Of a stretch of 64,000 bases of DNA, positions 1 to 11,200 are shown one piece after another. The position numbers were made by a program, and so were the translations under genes. The stretch is from Amborella trichopoda (Eukaryota; Streptophyta; Magnoliopsida; Amborellales; Amborellaceae), in NCBI RefSeq assembly GCF_000471905.2, contig NW_006498469.1, forward strand, positions 528,994 through 592,993, written 5' to 3'. The notes under the pieces were generated by a model. It did no database searches and was not told the origin of the DNA. It saw nothing but the letters and a program-made list of their open reading frames with translations. Position 1 is the first letter of the stretch, and each line of letters starts with the position of its first letter.

Positions 1-66
1 TTCTCTCCTACTAATTTACCAAAAAAAAATTGTTCTCTCCTACTAATTTACCAAAAAAAATTGTTT
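1..66. repeat. two tandem copies of a 33-bp unit
   Basis: The unit starting TTCTCTCCTACTAATTTACC and ending in an A-run plus TTG occurs twice, at about 1-33 and 34-64. The copies differ only in A-run length. The array may continue left of the window. Confidence 0.85.
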
Positions 67-99
67 AGGACATCGTATAAATTTTCCATTTAGTTAAAA

Positions 100-480
100 C
101 CTAAGGGATGCGATTTGTATAGACCCGAGGCTCTAAACAATCAACGTAAAATGCAACTTCAAATATTGTGGAGAATGTGGTTTCAATACTGGAAATCTTT
201 ATGATAGCGTTAAAATAAATTTTAATATTTGATTATAAAATTTAAAGTTTAAAAATTAATGTAGGACAAGCTGATCTATAAAAACTTGAAAACCTTGAAA
301 ATTAATAATAAAAAAATGTTTTACAAGAACTATTTTTAAAAATTTAAAACTCAATTTCTTTTTTTTTTAAATTTAAAATTTATTTTTTTTTAAAATTTAA
401 AATCTATTTTTTTTCTAACCAGATACATTTTGATGTCGAGACGATCGATTTGAAGATATTTGAGTATCAAAATACTATCG
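100..480. repeat. AT-rich dispersed repeat, also present near 38150-38370
   Basis: This stretch and 38150-38370 share a succession of patches in the same order. These are an ATTATAAAATTTAAA-like run, an AAAACTTGAAAA-like patch, and a GATGTCGAGACGATC patch (GATGTCGAGATGATC in the second copy). The boundaries and the class of element are not clear. The segment at 115-140 also shares GAGGCTCTAAACAATCAA with 52624-52643. Confidence 0.5.
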
Positions 481-529
481 TCGAGTGAAATTCTTTATGA
501 TAATTCGACTGTATATGTGCTTTTTCCAA

Positions 530-636
530 ACTCCAAACCTCCGCCTCCGCCTCCGCGTCCGCCTCCGCCCCCTGCCCTGTCGCGATTGATGGAGGAAAAA
601 CAAGAGCACAGTAGGGATATGGAAGTAACGTTTTGA
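530..636 (+). promoter_or_regulatory. 5' leader with CCGCCT-type repeats
   Basis: CTCCGC/CTCCGCGTC hexamers at about 537-572 are followed by a purine-rich stretch up to the ATG at 637. This is the immediate upstream region of the nitroreductase gene and is probably its 5' UTR. I could not place a TATA box or a start site with confidence. Confidence 0.4.
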
Positions 637-2265
637 ATGACGCTGATGCCAGTTTCTCGCTCCCTCCTCTCCTCCCCTCATCCCACCCCCAAATCTTCCT
701 TCCACCTCCACCTTTTCGTCCCGCCGCCGAGCACAGCAGTAGGAAGAGGAAGAGGAAGAGGCAGCCGCAGTAGTTGTTGTTGTTGTTGGAGCACCATGTC
801 CCCTCCGCGCCCATCACCAGAATCATCCTCGTCGTCTCTCCTCAGCAGCAGCAGCAGCAGCGATGATGATAAAAATGGTGTGGAATTGGTTAAGAAATAC
901 CACAACCAAACAAAGCACTCTCTCTCTAGATACGCCAGTGGCCCTCATGGCCTCGACTGGGCCAACCAACCCAACCCCTTTCGTCGCTACATCTCCGCTC
1001 CCCTCCTCCACCCCCACAACCAAACCCAACTCCAACTCCCTCACTACCCATCTCTATTCCGCAACCTTCCCCTTCCTTCCCTCCTCTCTCTCTTCTTCCT
1101 CTCTCTCTTCCTTTTCAACTCCCTCGCCCTCTCTGCCTGGAAAACCACTGGCTTCTCCACCTGGTCTCTTCGCGTCAACCCCAGCAGTGGCAACCTCCAC
1201 CCCACAGAAGCCTACATTCTCTCTCCTCCCCTCTCTAACCTCTCTCCAACCTCTCATTTCGTCGCTCATTACGCCCCCAAAGAGCACGCCCTCGAGCTCA
1301 GGGCCAACGCTCCTTCTCGACTTTGGGAAGGCCTCCCAAATGGCTCCTTCTTTGTCGGCCTCAGCTCCATCTTCTGGCGCCAGGCTTGGAAGTATGGGGA
1401 GCGTGCATTTCGTTACTGCAACCACGATGTCGGTCACGCAATTGCGGCCTTGGTCATTGCTGCAGCCTCTCTCGGGTGCGACGCTCGCCTCCTTGATGGG
1501 CTTGGCCAATCCCATATTCGAGCTTTGATGGGCCTTCCTGATCACCCAACTCTTCCAACAACTTCCCGACCGGTCAAGGGTTGTTTCTCTGCACTTGAGC
1601 ACGAACACCCCGATTGCCTCGTACTACTATTCCCTGCATCTTCCCCTGAATTCTCTGCAAATTATGCATCTATGGCCTCTGCGATCTCTAAACTTTCGGC
1701 CTCCTCTGAGTGGAAAGGTAAACCTAACTCTCTGAGCAAGGAGCATGTTTACTGGGACATTATTTACTCCAAGGCTCGCCTTCTTGAGAAGCCCCCGAGG
1801 ACAGAGGAAGGGTTCCATGTTCCCCCATTTAGGAGCAGTCCTTTGTTCAATGAAAATTCTTACAAGGCATTGACAATCGGAGAGGTTGTGAGGAAGAGAA
1901 GGAGCGCGGTGGACATGGGCAGGTCTCATGTCATGCACAGGAAGGCATTCTATCAGATACTTCTCCATTATCTTCCTTCTGGTTCTTGCAGTGAAGGGAA
2001 GCAAGGGGAGCAATTTGCTATGCCTTTTAGGGTTCTCCCGTGGAAGGCTCAGCTTCATCTTGCTATTTTGGTGCATAGAGTTGCAGGGTTGGTCCCTGGT
2101 CTGTATTTTATGGTGAGGAATGAGGAGCATTCTGGGGAGCTTAAGAGAGCGATGAGGCCAGGGTTTGAGTGGGTGAGGCCGGAGGGATGCCCCACTGATT
2201 TGCCGCTCTACAGGCTTGCTGTGGCCGATTGCAGGGAGCTTGCCAAGATAATCTCTTGTCACCAG
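637..2265 (+). CDS. nitroreductase gene, exon 1
   Basis: The exon is open from ATG 637 to the donor in CAG|GTTTCC at 2265/2266 and holds residues 1-543 (phase 0 end). Reading on past the donor gives an extra hydrophobic tail that ends at 2412 and is unlike the family, so the splice is preferred. The N-terminal part contains three simple trinucleotide or hexanucleotide runs (AGGAAG, TTG and CAG repeats at about 741-865). They encode an Arg/Gly tract, a Cys run (CCCCC) and a Ser run. Such runs often vary in length between alleles. Confidence 0.9.
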
Positions 2266-5200
2266 GTTTCCTCTCTTTTTCTTTTTGCATCCCTGGTTTT
2301 ATCCATCTTTTTTGGATTTTTGACTTTTTATGCATATTTCTCTTACCTACTGTCTGATATGGACTGGACTTGTTGTTTGCACGTGATTGCAGCATTTGTT
2401 TCTCGTTCTTAAATGGTTTTGGATTTTGATAAAATGAAAGCATAAATGGCGAACCATATGCACTTTTTCCCTGTGTAATTTTATCATTCCCTGCTTAGGA
2501 CATCTGGATTTTTCTTATGCAGCCAAAGCTTGCTTTCGAATAATATTTTTGACAATTGATATCAAAACCTATGACCTCCAGTGCTGTTGCCTTATGTGCT
2601 ACATTTATTGTTATTATTACAAAAGTTTCTGTTTGGTTTCTTATTTTGTATGTCCATTGATTCATGGCATGTCGATTTTGTCTGTTTTGTTGCTCGAGCT
2701 TGATCATGAAGTTGCTTTGCTTGTTTCTTAAAATGGTTAACCAGTCTTTAGTCTGTTATGGAGTTGTGAAAACTTCTGGATTGTTATCCTTTGCGATGTC
2801 ATATGTCAAAGGAAATATATTATATACTCGTCAAACCAGTAGAATTTGACTGTCTCCCCCTTTGACTAGTGATCAGAAAGAACTTTCTTGGTGTTACACC
2901 ACTTATCATGTCTTGTTCATAGGCCAAAAAGCACTCTGGCAATGTTATATTTTGGGAAAACCCTGATGTACCTAAAGAGGTTAGAACCCGCTTTCCCATG
3001 GGCGGACTGTCCAATGTGTGCAAGCTCACTTTAGTAGATAACTTACACACAAACCAAATGACCTTTAAAAGAAGGAACTGGTTTCCCCTCTTGCTACTTG
3101 GACCTTACAAGGTTTTACCCAGAATATGAAATATGGCCCTGTGGGTTGTTTGTGATGGCTCTTTCTGTTCTCAATGGATTTGGTACCTTATGCAATAGGC
3201 TTTCTTGATTGTGTAGATTTTAGTGAGCAAATATGTAATTTTGAAACATACATAGTTAATTTTCTGATGAATCTACATTTCCAATCCTCTGACATTTGGA
3301 TATGTTTTCTACGAACAATACAGGATATTGCTTCAGATGGTTGTTTCAGCTTAGGTATGGTGGCTCATTTTGAGCAGGCTTTGCATGGAAAAAATGTCTG
3401 GATGTATCCACGGCTGTTTTGGGAGTCTGGAATTATTGGTCAAGTGCTATACTTGGAAGCTCATGCAGTAGGAATCTCTGCAACAGGAATTGGTTGCTAC
3501 TTTGATGATGCAGGTAAGCTTTTACTCGAAATAATATTTGTTTGATACCATAGTGCTTCTTTGATTTGGTTTACTGTAGAAGAGGAAAGTTTGTATGAGG
3601 TCGCAACCTTGTAGAAGGTTGCATTCAATGTTCCAAAAAATGCTGGGTGGAGCCTAGATGGCCATGGGGTCTAGGCCGTCTAGCGCTTAGGTGGGTGTCC
3701 AGAACCTAGGCAGCTCAGTAGAAAGAACCCTTAAAATCTAGGGAAATCACATGGAAATCATAAACATTTAGTTTTTTGAGGTTCTTCTCTTTCTAAAATG
3801 GGCTCTAGTGGAGTTGAGGTTTGAAATGAACCTTAAACCCACCTTTTTTCCTCAACGAGGGGCAGGAAGGTGGGGTGTAGGCCCTGGGCGGCCACCTAGG
3901 CGGGTGCCCAAGCACCTAGAAGGCTAGCGGTAGGCCGCCTATTTTGGCTTCCTAGGCTTAAGTGAGGGGCCCATGCCCTCTGGACTGCCTAGGCTTTGGG
4001 CGGTTCGCCTTTTAAAACAATAGTTGCATTATTATATACCATCTAACTAAAACGAATGGTCTTAGAAACCTTACTTCTACAAGTAAGGTTGTTGCATTTT
4101 ATAAATGCTCTCTCTCTCTATGGTGTGTGTGTGTGTGTGTGTTTATTTTTTAAAGTGAGCCAAAAATTTGAATTTATAAATTTATGACCCATATGAAAGA
4201 TTTTCTGTACACATACACAATGAGAACTCCATAGCCCGAAGTGCCATTAAAAAATTGAGAAAGAAGAGATTATAGGGCCATGATAAGAACTAAACTCAGT
4301 AAGCACCCAAGTCCCTACATTGAACTTGGGCAAGATAGGATGATTCACTACAATGAGAACCACATGGTTATGGGATGTTTCCTTGCTTCAGGACCATCTG
4401 GGACTAGGCATACCTTGGTTCCAACCAACTTGGGCCCCATTTTTAGTGGGGTTGCTATCCCCCTTCCATAAGGATCGAGATCCCTTATAGTTAGGGATAG
4501 AGATCCCTTGATATTGGGTGGAGTGAGATGGGCTCTGTCTCCTGCTGGATAGCTGGAACGAGATTCCGAAAGGGGATCACACCTCCCAACTAATCTCCCT
4601 GCATCGATGGGGAGCATAAATCTTGTGATGTTGAGATTGCCCAAGTGTAGAGTTATTGTGCCCAAGATTTGCACAATTGTGTTATGTACTTATGTTTTTG
4701 AGTGAAGTTAACGATTTGTATTATTGGAAGAGCATCAAGAAACAAGAGTGGGACCCGAGAGCACCCACAGAAAAATCAATCTACAGATTACAAGATTGGG
4801 GCTTATAGACTCGCCCCATTACAAGCAATGTACACAAGAAAAATCAAAATACAATGCACCCACAATGGTCCAGAGCAAAAACGGAGATGGACCATCGACT
4901 AAAGTTTGAACAATACAACAACCCAAAAAGTCGCGATTATGCGGGGGCATATGCTTGAGCCCTAGCTCCATCCTTAGCTAGATGATCTGCGAAGTCGTTC
5001 AACATCCTCCAGATATGCTTCCAGGAGATGGCCATATCCCTGCAAGTGTAAGCAATCTCATCAAATATAGAGGATAGGTACCACGGAGGTGGTGAATTCC
5101 CAGCAGCCCAGTTTGGGCATCCCCCTCGACAAACAACTTTGATCCCCAAGAAAAGTTGAATCTTTCAATCCCAAGAGTAGAGCCATGGATTCAGCGTACT

Positions 5201-8200
5201 GAGAATATGCATGGCCTAAATGCTCGGAATAGGTGGCTAGATCGTTTCCGCAGTGGTCTTGGTAAACTCCTTCGGCTCCAGCTGGGCCAGGGTTCCCCAG
5301 GGAGCATCCATCGAAGTTAAGCTTGATGGTGCCTTCTGGTGGTGGCAACCAGTTGTTGGGTCTTGATACCCTATGTGGTTGGAGCTTAAGGATGTTTTCC
5401 CATTGGCTAAGGAAAGTGTTAGCCGATATCCCAGTAAAGGCCTTGTGATTAGAGGCCAAAAGATTACTAAGAAAGTAACCTTATGGAAGAGAGCTGGAAC
5501 TTCGTTCTTGTGGCCTTGAAAAATCCTAGAGTTCCTTTCTTGCCAAATAACCTAAATAGTGGCTGCAATAGAAGCCTTTCACACAATTCTTCCGGCCTTT
5601 GGCAAATGAGAGACGAGAGACGAAGAGATGACAGTTGGGACAGAGGGTGGAGTGATCCATTTGAGGCCAAACAGCTGGATTAAAAGACTCCATAGGTCGT
5701 GGGCTAGGCTACAGTGAATGAACAAGTGGGGGTTCAATATCTTCTCACAAAGACACAGTGCGCACCTGTTGGGGATCGGGATCCCTTTCCTTTGAAGCTG
5801 GTCTATTGTGAGAGCTCTTTAGGGGCAAGCAATCCAATTGAATGCCTGCACTTTAGGCGGAGCGATGGTGGACCAGACCTTTGAAAGGATTGACAGGTTT
5901 GAGTGGGAATGTGGGTGGCTGAATAAGTTTTTTATAGAAGGAGGCCATCGAAAATGAGCTAGAAGGGGGGAGAGTCCACACGAGAGTATCCCTTCATGAG
6001 AGAGCTATGAAGTTGGAATGAAGAGAAGCCGAGAGGGCTATGAATTGGCCTGTTTCCTCCTCTGTTCGATGTCGTTTGAAAGAAGGATTCTAGACTCTGC
6101 AATCCCCAGAGACGACCATTTCCTCTGCGATGGTGGAGGCTTTATTGGAGGCAAGAGAGTAAAGCGAGGGAAAGAGGTCCCTTAGTGGAGTGTGGCCTAG
6201 CCAAAGGTCTGACCAGAAACTTCCTCTTGTACCTTCTCTAGGATGGAGGCGGATGAATTGCTTGAACAAAGAGAGGGAAGACAAGAATGACTTCCATGCT
6301 CCTGAGGCCTTATTCGTAGATCTCCGCTCGGGCACCCAATCGTCTTCCGAGATTCTATATTTGCTGCGAAGGACCTGTGCTCAAAGAGAGTCATTTTGAG
6401 TGGCTAATCTCAACCACCATTTATGTAGGAGTGCTAGGTTATGTTTTCTGAGGATCCTGATCCCCAGACCTCTCTGAAGTTTAGGAAGGCAGACCTTGTC
6501 CCAAGAGATGAGGTGAAATTTATTTTTCTCAACTTGTCCTGACCAAAGAAAATTTCTCATCAGTTGATCAAGACGATTGGCCACCGAGACAGGCATGTGG
6601 AATAAGGACATTAGATAGACAAGAGAGTTTGCTAGGGTTGCTTTGATTAACGTGGTCCGACCTGCAAAGGATAGGTACCTCCCTTTCCATCTTGCCAAAC
6701 GGCTGTCTACTTTGTCAATCACGTGAGACCACTGTCTCTTTTTTGGTTTTTCCAAGTCCAGGGGTAGGCCAAGGTTGGTGGTGGGAAAGTCCTCCACTTT
6801 GCATTCCCAATTCGGAATAAAAGCTCGGGTTTCAATGTTTGAGAGGGCAACCCCCATCATCTTCAATTTTTCCATATTGACTTTGAAGCCCGTTGTTAGC
6901 TCAAAACATTTTAGGAAAAGTCTTAGGTTTTCTATTTCGTCTGGTGTAGCGTTGAGGAACACTAATGTGTCATCTGCGTACTGCAGGTGAGACACGATTG
7001 GGCCTTGAGAACTACATTTGAAACCAGTGAGAAGGCCTTTTTGGTATAGTCGACTGATGGAGTGACTGAAAACTTCGGCTGCGATGACAAAGAGGAATGG
7101 GGAGAGGGGGTTCCCCTGGCGGAGCCCCTCAGGGAAGGGAAAAAACCCTTCGGAGCCCTGTTGATAAGGACAAAGAAGTGAGGATTGGAGTAGCAGGCCC
7201 TCATCCACTTCCTCCAAAGGTCCCCAAACCCCATTCTTGACATGGTTTCATCCAGTATTAACCAGTCAATGTGGTCGTACACCTTCTTCTAGTCTATCTT
7301 GAATATTAGGCCGGGTTTTTTGGAAAGGTGTCTAGAATGCAGACATCATGAACCCCTAAGGCCCCATTTAGAATTTTCCTATCCTTTATGAACGCAGACT
7401 ATGAGGGGGAGATGATGAGGGGGAGGACTTGTTTCAGCGTTGATGTCAAAACCTTGGCCAAGATCTTGTAGGAGGAATTGACCAGACTGATTGGATGAAA
7501 GTCCTTGAGTTCCTCTACCCTTTTAGTCTTGGGGACAAGAGTGATGAAAGTGGCATTGATGGCTTTGTGGAGGATTCCACGTTGGAAGAATTCATCGAAG
7601 AAACTCTTAAAGTCTGTTTTGAAAGTATCCCAAACGTCTTGAAAGGGGCTTGGGGAAATCCATTAGGGCCAGGGGCCTTGTCTTTGGCCAAGTCATTGAT
7701 AGCCTCCAAAATCTCAGTTTCAGAGAAGGGACGCTCCAGCCATTGTGACCAATGATCCAAAAGAGTTAAGAAATCCCGATTGGCCATTCTAAGTCTGAGG
7801 CCCGAAGGGGCTGAGTAGTGATCCTGAAAGAAATCTAGGACGACTGATTCGATCTTTGCTGGTTGGTCAAGTTTGCGATTGCCAACCCTGATAATAGAGA
7901 TAGAATTGTCTCTTTTGCGACAATTGGGTATCCGGTGGATGAAACCTGGGTTGTGGTCCCCTACTTTAAGCCAGTTGACTTTGGATCTCTGAAACCAATA
8001 CAATTCTACCTTTTTAAGGGTGGAAAAATATTCCATCTTGGTTTGGGTCCTGAGGTTGGATTTGGAAGCTAATAGAGGCTGGGATTCCCTTTTTCGATCT
8101 AGGTCTTGAATGGTATTTAGCTGGGAGGACTTGATTTGAGAGTAATTCACAAGGATGGAATTACTCCAGGTTTTGAGAGAGGCTTTGAGGAGTTGAATCT

Positions 8201-11200
8201 TAGTTTGAAGCCTATAGCCTGCTCCACTCGAAACCAGGGGCAAAAAGGGTTGCACCATGTTGGAATGAGAGAGGATAGTGAGTCTTCTTCAAGCCAAGCT
8301 AATTCGAACCGAAAGGGTTTCTGTCCTCTTTGGACAACCGGAGTATCCAAGAGGATAGGGCAATGGTTAGAGGTAGGTTTCAGTAGAGCCAGTGCACACA
8401 AACCTGGAAATTCATCTTCCCAACTTGAGGATAGTAGGAATCTATCCAGTTTTGAAAGAGATGGTTGGGAAGAGTGGTCCGACCAGGTGAAACGATTGCC
8501 TTGAAGGGGAATGTCAAGGAGTACATTATGAGAGATGAAATTCGAGAAGTCCATCATTCCCGGAGAAATGTTGGAGTTGGAATTTCTCTCGTAAGACCAT
8601 CTCGTGATATTGAAGTGCCCTCCCAGACACTAAGCAGAATGGGGAAGGGAAGCTACAAGGTCTAGTTCTGCTCAAAAAAGTGGTCTGAGGGATGCAGAGT
8701 TGGGGCCATAGATTGTCGAGAGTTTCCACCTGATGCCCCTACCGCAGGAAGAGAGGCCCACTGACATGGCCTCCTGCCTTAGACTTGGCAGATTAATTGG
8801 AGGGTAGGATCCGGCTGTTTAGTCTTTGTAAGGGCTATAATGAAGGGAAGGTGTTTAACGGTCATGTCCTTGGCCGCATCCTGTTTGAGTGACTGTCCCA
8901 AACCTCGTACACTCCATGTTAGAATTTTCATTGAGCTAATGTGGACGTAGAGGAGGAGGCCAGTCTGGGAGACCTCCTGGGAGAAGAATCCCAAGGGGGA
9001 GAGGGGAAGGGGAGTGTCGAGGGGGACCCTTCTAAAGCAGGTTTGTCATAGTTAATCAAGGAGAACAAGTTGAGGAGCTCCCTATGTCCTCTGAAGCTCA
9101 CCTTCAGTCGGCTCTGAGCATCCGAGAGGATGAATTGGTGTGCCAGGCCTTCGGGTCCATTATGTTGAAATCCCATGATTCTGTAGATCTCCTTCATCCT
9201 GTTGAGCTCTCTGTTGTTCCCATCCTTGTCGACCCCCTCAGAACTAGCTTGCCGTCCAGAATCATCCAAGGGGGGGGAGATGGGAGGGGTGTCTTGGGGT
9301 CCTCTCGAGCAGGTGAGGTGGGTAATGAGAAAGGGTTAGCCGGGTAGAGGTCTGTTGGCAGTGTGGGTAGAGGTTCAAGGTATGAGGACGAGGGCAAGTC
9401 AGAGGGGTTTGAAGGGACACGACGTTCAGTATTTGGGAGGTCAAAGACAAGATTGAGAAGTGGGTGGAGGGCTGAGAGCCACATCTGGAGAGGATGAAGA
9501 TAGTAAGGTGGAGGCTAAGGTTTGGTAACCTTGAAAATGGTGGGAAGGTAGAAGGGGAAACCTAGTAAAGAGGGGTCGGAGTTTGCAAGGGGTAAAAGGT
9601 TGATCTTATGGAGAGAGCAGACCTTCGGTGGAAAGAAGAAGGGTGGTAGGTCAGGTAGTGGTGAGGCTGAGGAGGTTCGAAGGATGGGTAAGTCCAGGAT
9701 GGTGAGGGGTCAAGAGTTTGTGGATAAGGGAAGTGGAAGGTTCTGACACGACAAAGGGTGGTAGGTCAAGTAGCGATGAGGTTGAGGAGGTTCAAAGGAT
9801 GGGTAAGTCTAGGATGGTGAGGGGTCAAGAGTTTGTGGATAAGGGAAGTGGAAGGTTTTGACACGACAAATGTAAATCAGGTGAGGGGTGAAAGGAAAGT
9901 AAGGGGCTAGAAGGGTAGAGATGAGGGCTGGATCAGGAGGAGAGGGGTCTGTGGAATGGATTGCAACGATGCCGAAGGGGAACTGAGACCACTCCATGGG
10001 GTTGTCGGAGATGGCAAAAAGTGTGGGTGAGGGCGGAGGAGAATCTTCAGAAGTGGCTGTCTCAAAGGGTGAGTAGGTCAAGGATGAAATGGGTGCAGGT
10101 GGATTCCGGTGGAGGCAAGAGAGCATATGTAGGGGTTTGAGCAGTACTAAGGGAGACACCAAGGGATAAAAGGGGTTTGAAGTCCCAGAAGTGGGCTCTC
10201 GATGAGGGTCATCTTCAAGATGGTAGAGGGAGGGGGGTTCTGAAGTAAGGCTGAAGAAGGAGATTTAGAAGAGTGAGGCCGAGATGAAAAGGCAGAAGAG
10301 CAGACAAGGGTAGAAAGAGGATGATTAGGTGTGGGGAGATGAGGGGGGGAGGGGAGGGGCAATCGAGACACCAAGAGAGTCTGTTGGGATCTCGAGGTGG
10401 CGAAACTCAAGGGGAGGGTAGGTGTTGCCAAAAGGGTCAAGGGGGAAGGGCGACACCTCTACTACCGATGGTGGGAAAATATCGGGGGTAGGTGAGGGAG
10501 ACAGAAGGGATGATGGTGGCGACAGAGGGTGAGTGGTGTCAACAAGGTAGGGAAGTTGACAGGAAGGAGGGCTGGCGGCGTCAACAAGTGTCGAGCGGGG
10601 TTCAGGGTCTCTTGGGATATGAGCCTTCAGGGAAGGTTTAGAAGGCGAGAGAGGGAAACTGGCAATAAATGGGCTAGCCTTATGAGATGGTGGGCCTGGC
10701 TCGGTTGGATAGCCAGACGACTGGGGTAAGGGGGTGGGGGGGGGTTCGTGGTCAACTAAGACACCTTTGCTGTGGCAGTGTGGAGGGGAGCCAAGTGGCA
10801 CAGTATGGCTGTAGGAGTATTGACACAGCGCCGCCTAGGGGACTCGATCAGGACGGAGAAGGAGTGATGCCTGAGCTCGAGGCCGGCTGGATGGCGTCTG
10901 GTCGTTGGACGGACTTGCCAAGCGGGCCCATTTGATCGACACGTGGTCTCCAAGCGACTACTGAGGCTGGTTTCGAATTGATGGAGCAATAGCCCTCCCG
11001 GTTAGGCGCGGGCCCGGAGGAGGACAGCCTGTGGCATTGTGTAGGGTGGCGGCGTTTCCTTGAGACTGCGATCCAAGATGAGGAGGAGGGACCCTTAGGT
11101 GGGGGAACATCCGCAGAGTTGAAGAAATTGGGTGTGGGCGGAGAAGCCGCAGACCACGAGAGAGTAATCGGAAAATAAAGATCTTCAACTTCTAACCAGA

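Noticed and set aside
863-1528. 221-codon plus frame and several minus frames overlapping nitroreductase exon 1
   Set aside because: They are shadow frames over a GC-rich exon. The nitroreductase frame alone carries recognised motifs and correct splice sites.
2266-2412. Extension of the nitroreductase frame past 2265 to a stop at 2412
   Set aside because: The extra residues are a hydrophobic intron translation. A canonical donor at 2266 joins in phase with exon 2, which holds the conserved C-terminus. A truncated isoform is possible but unsupported.
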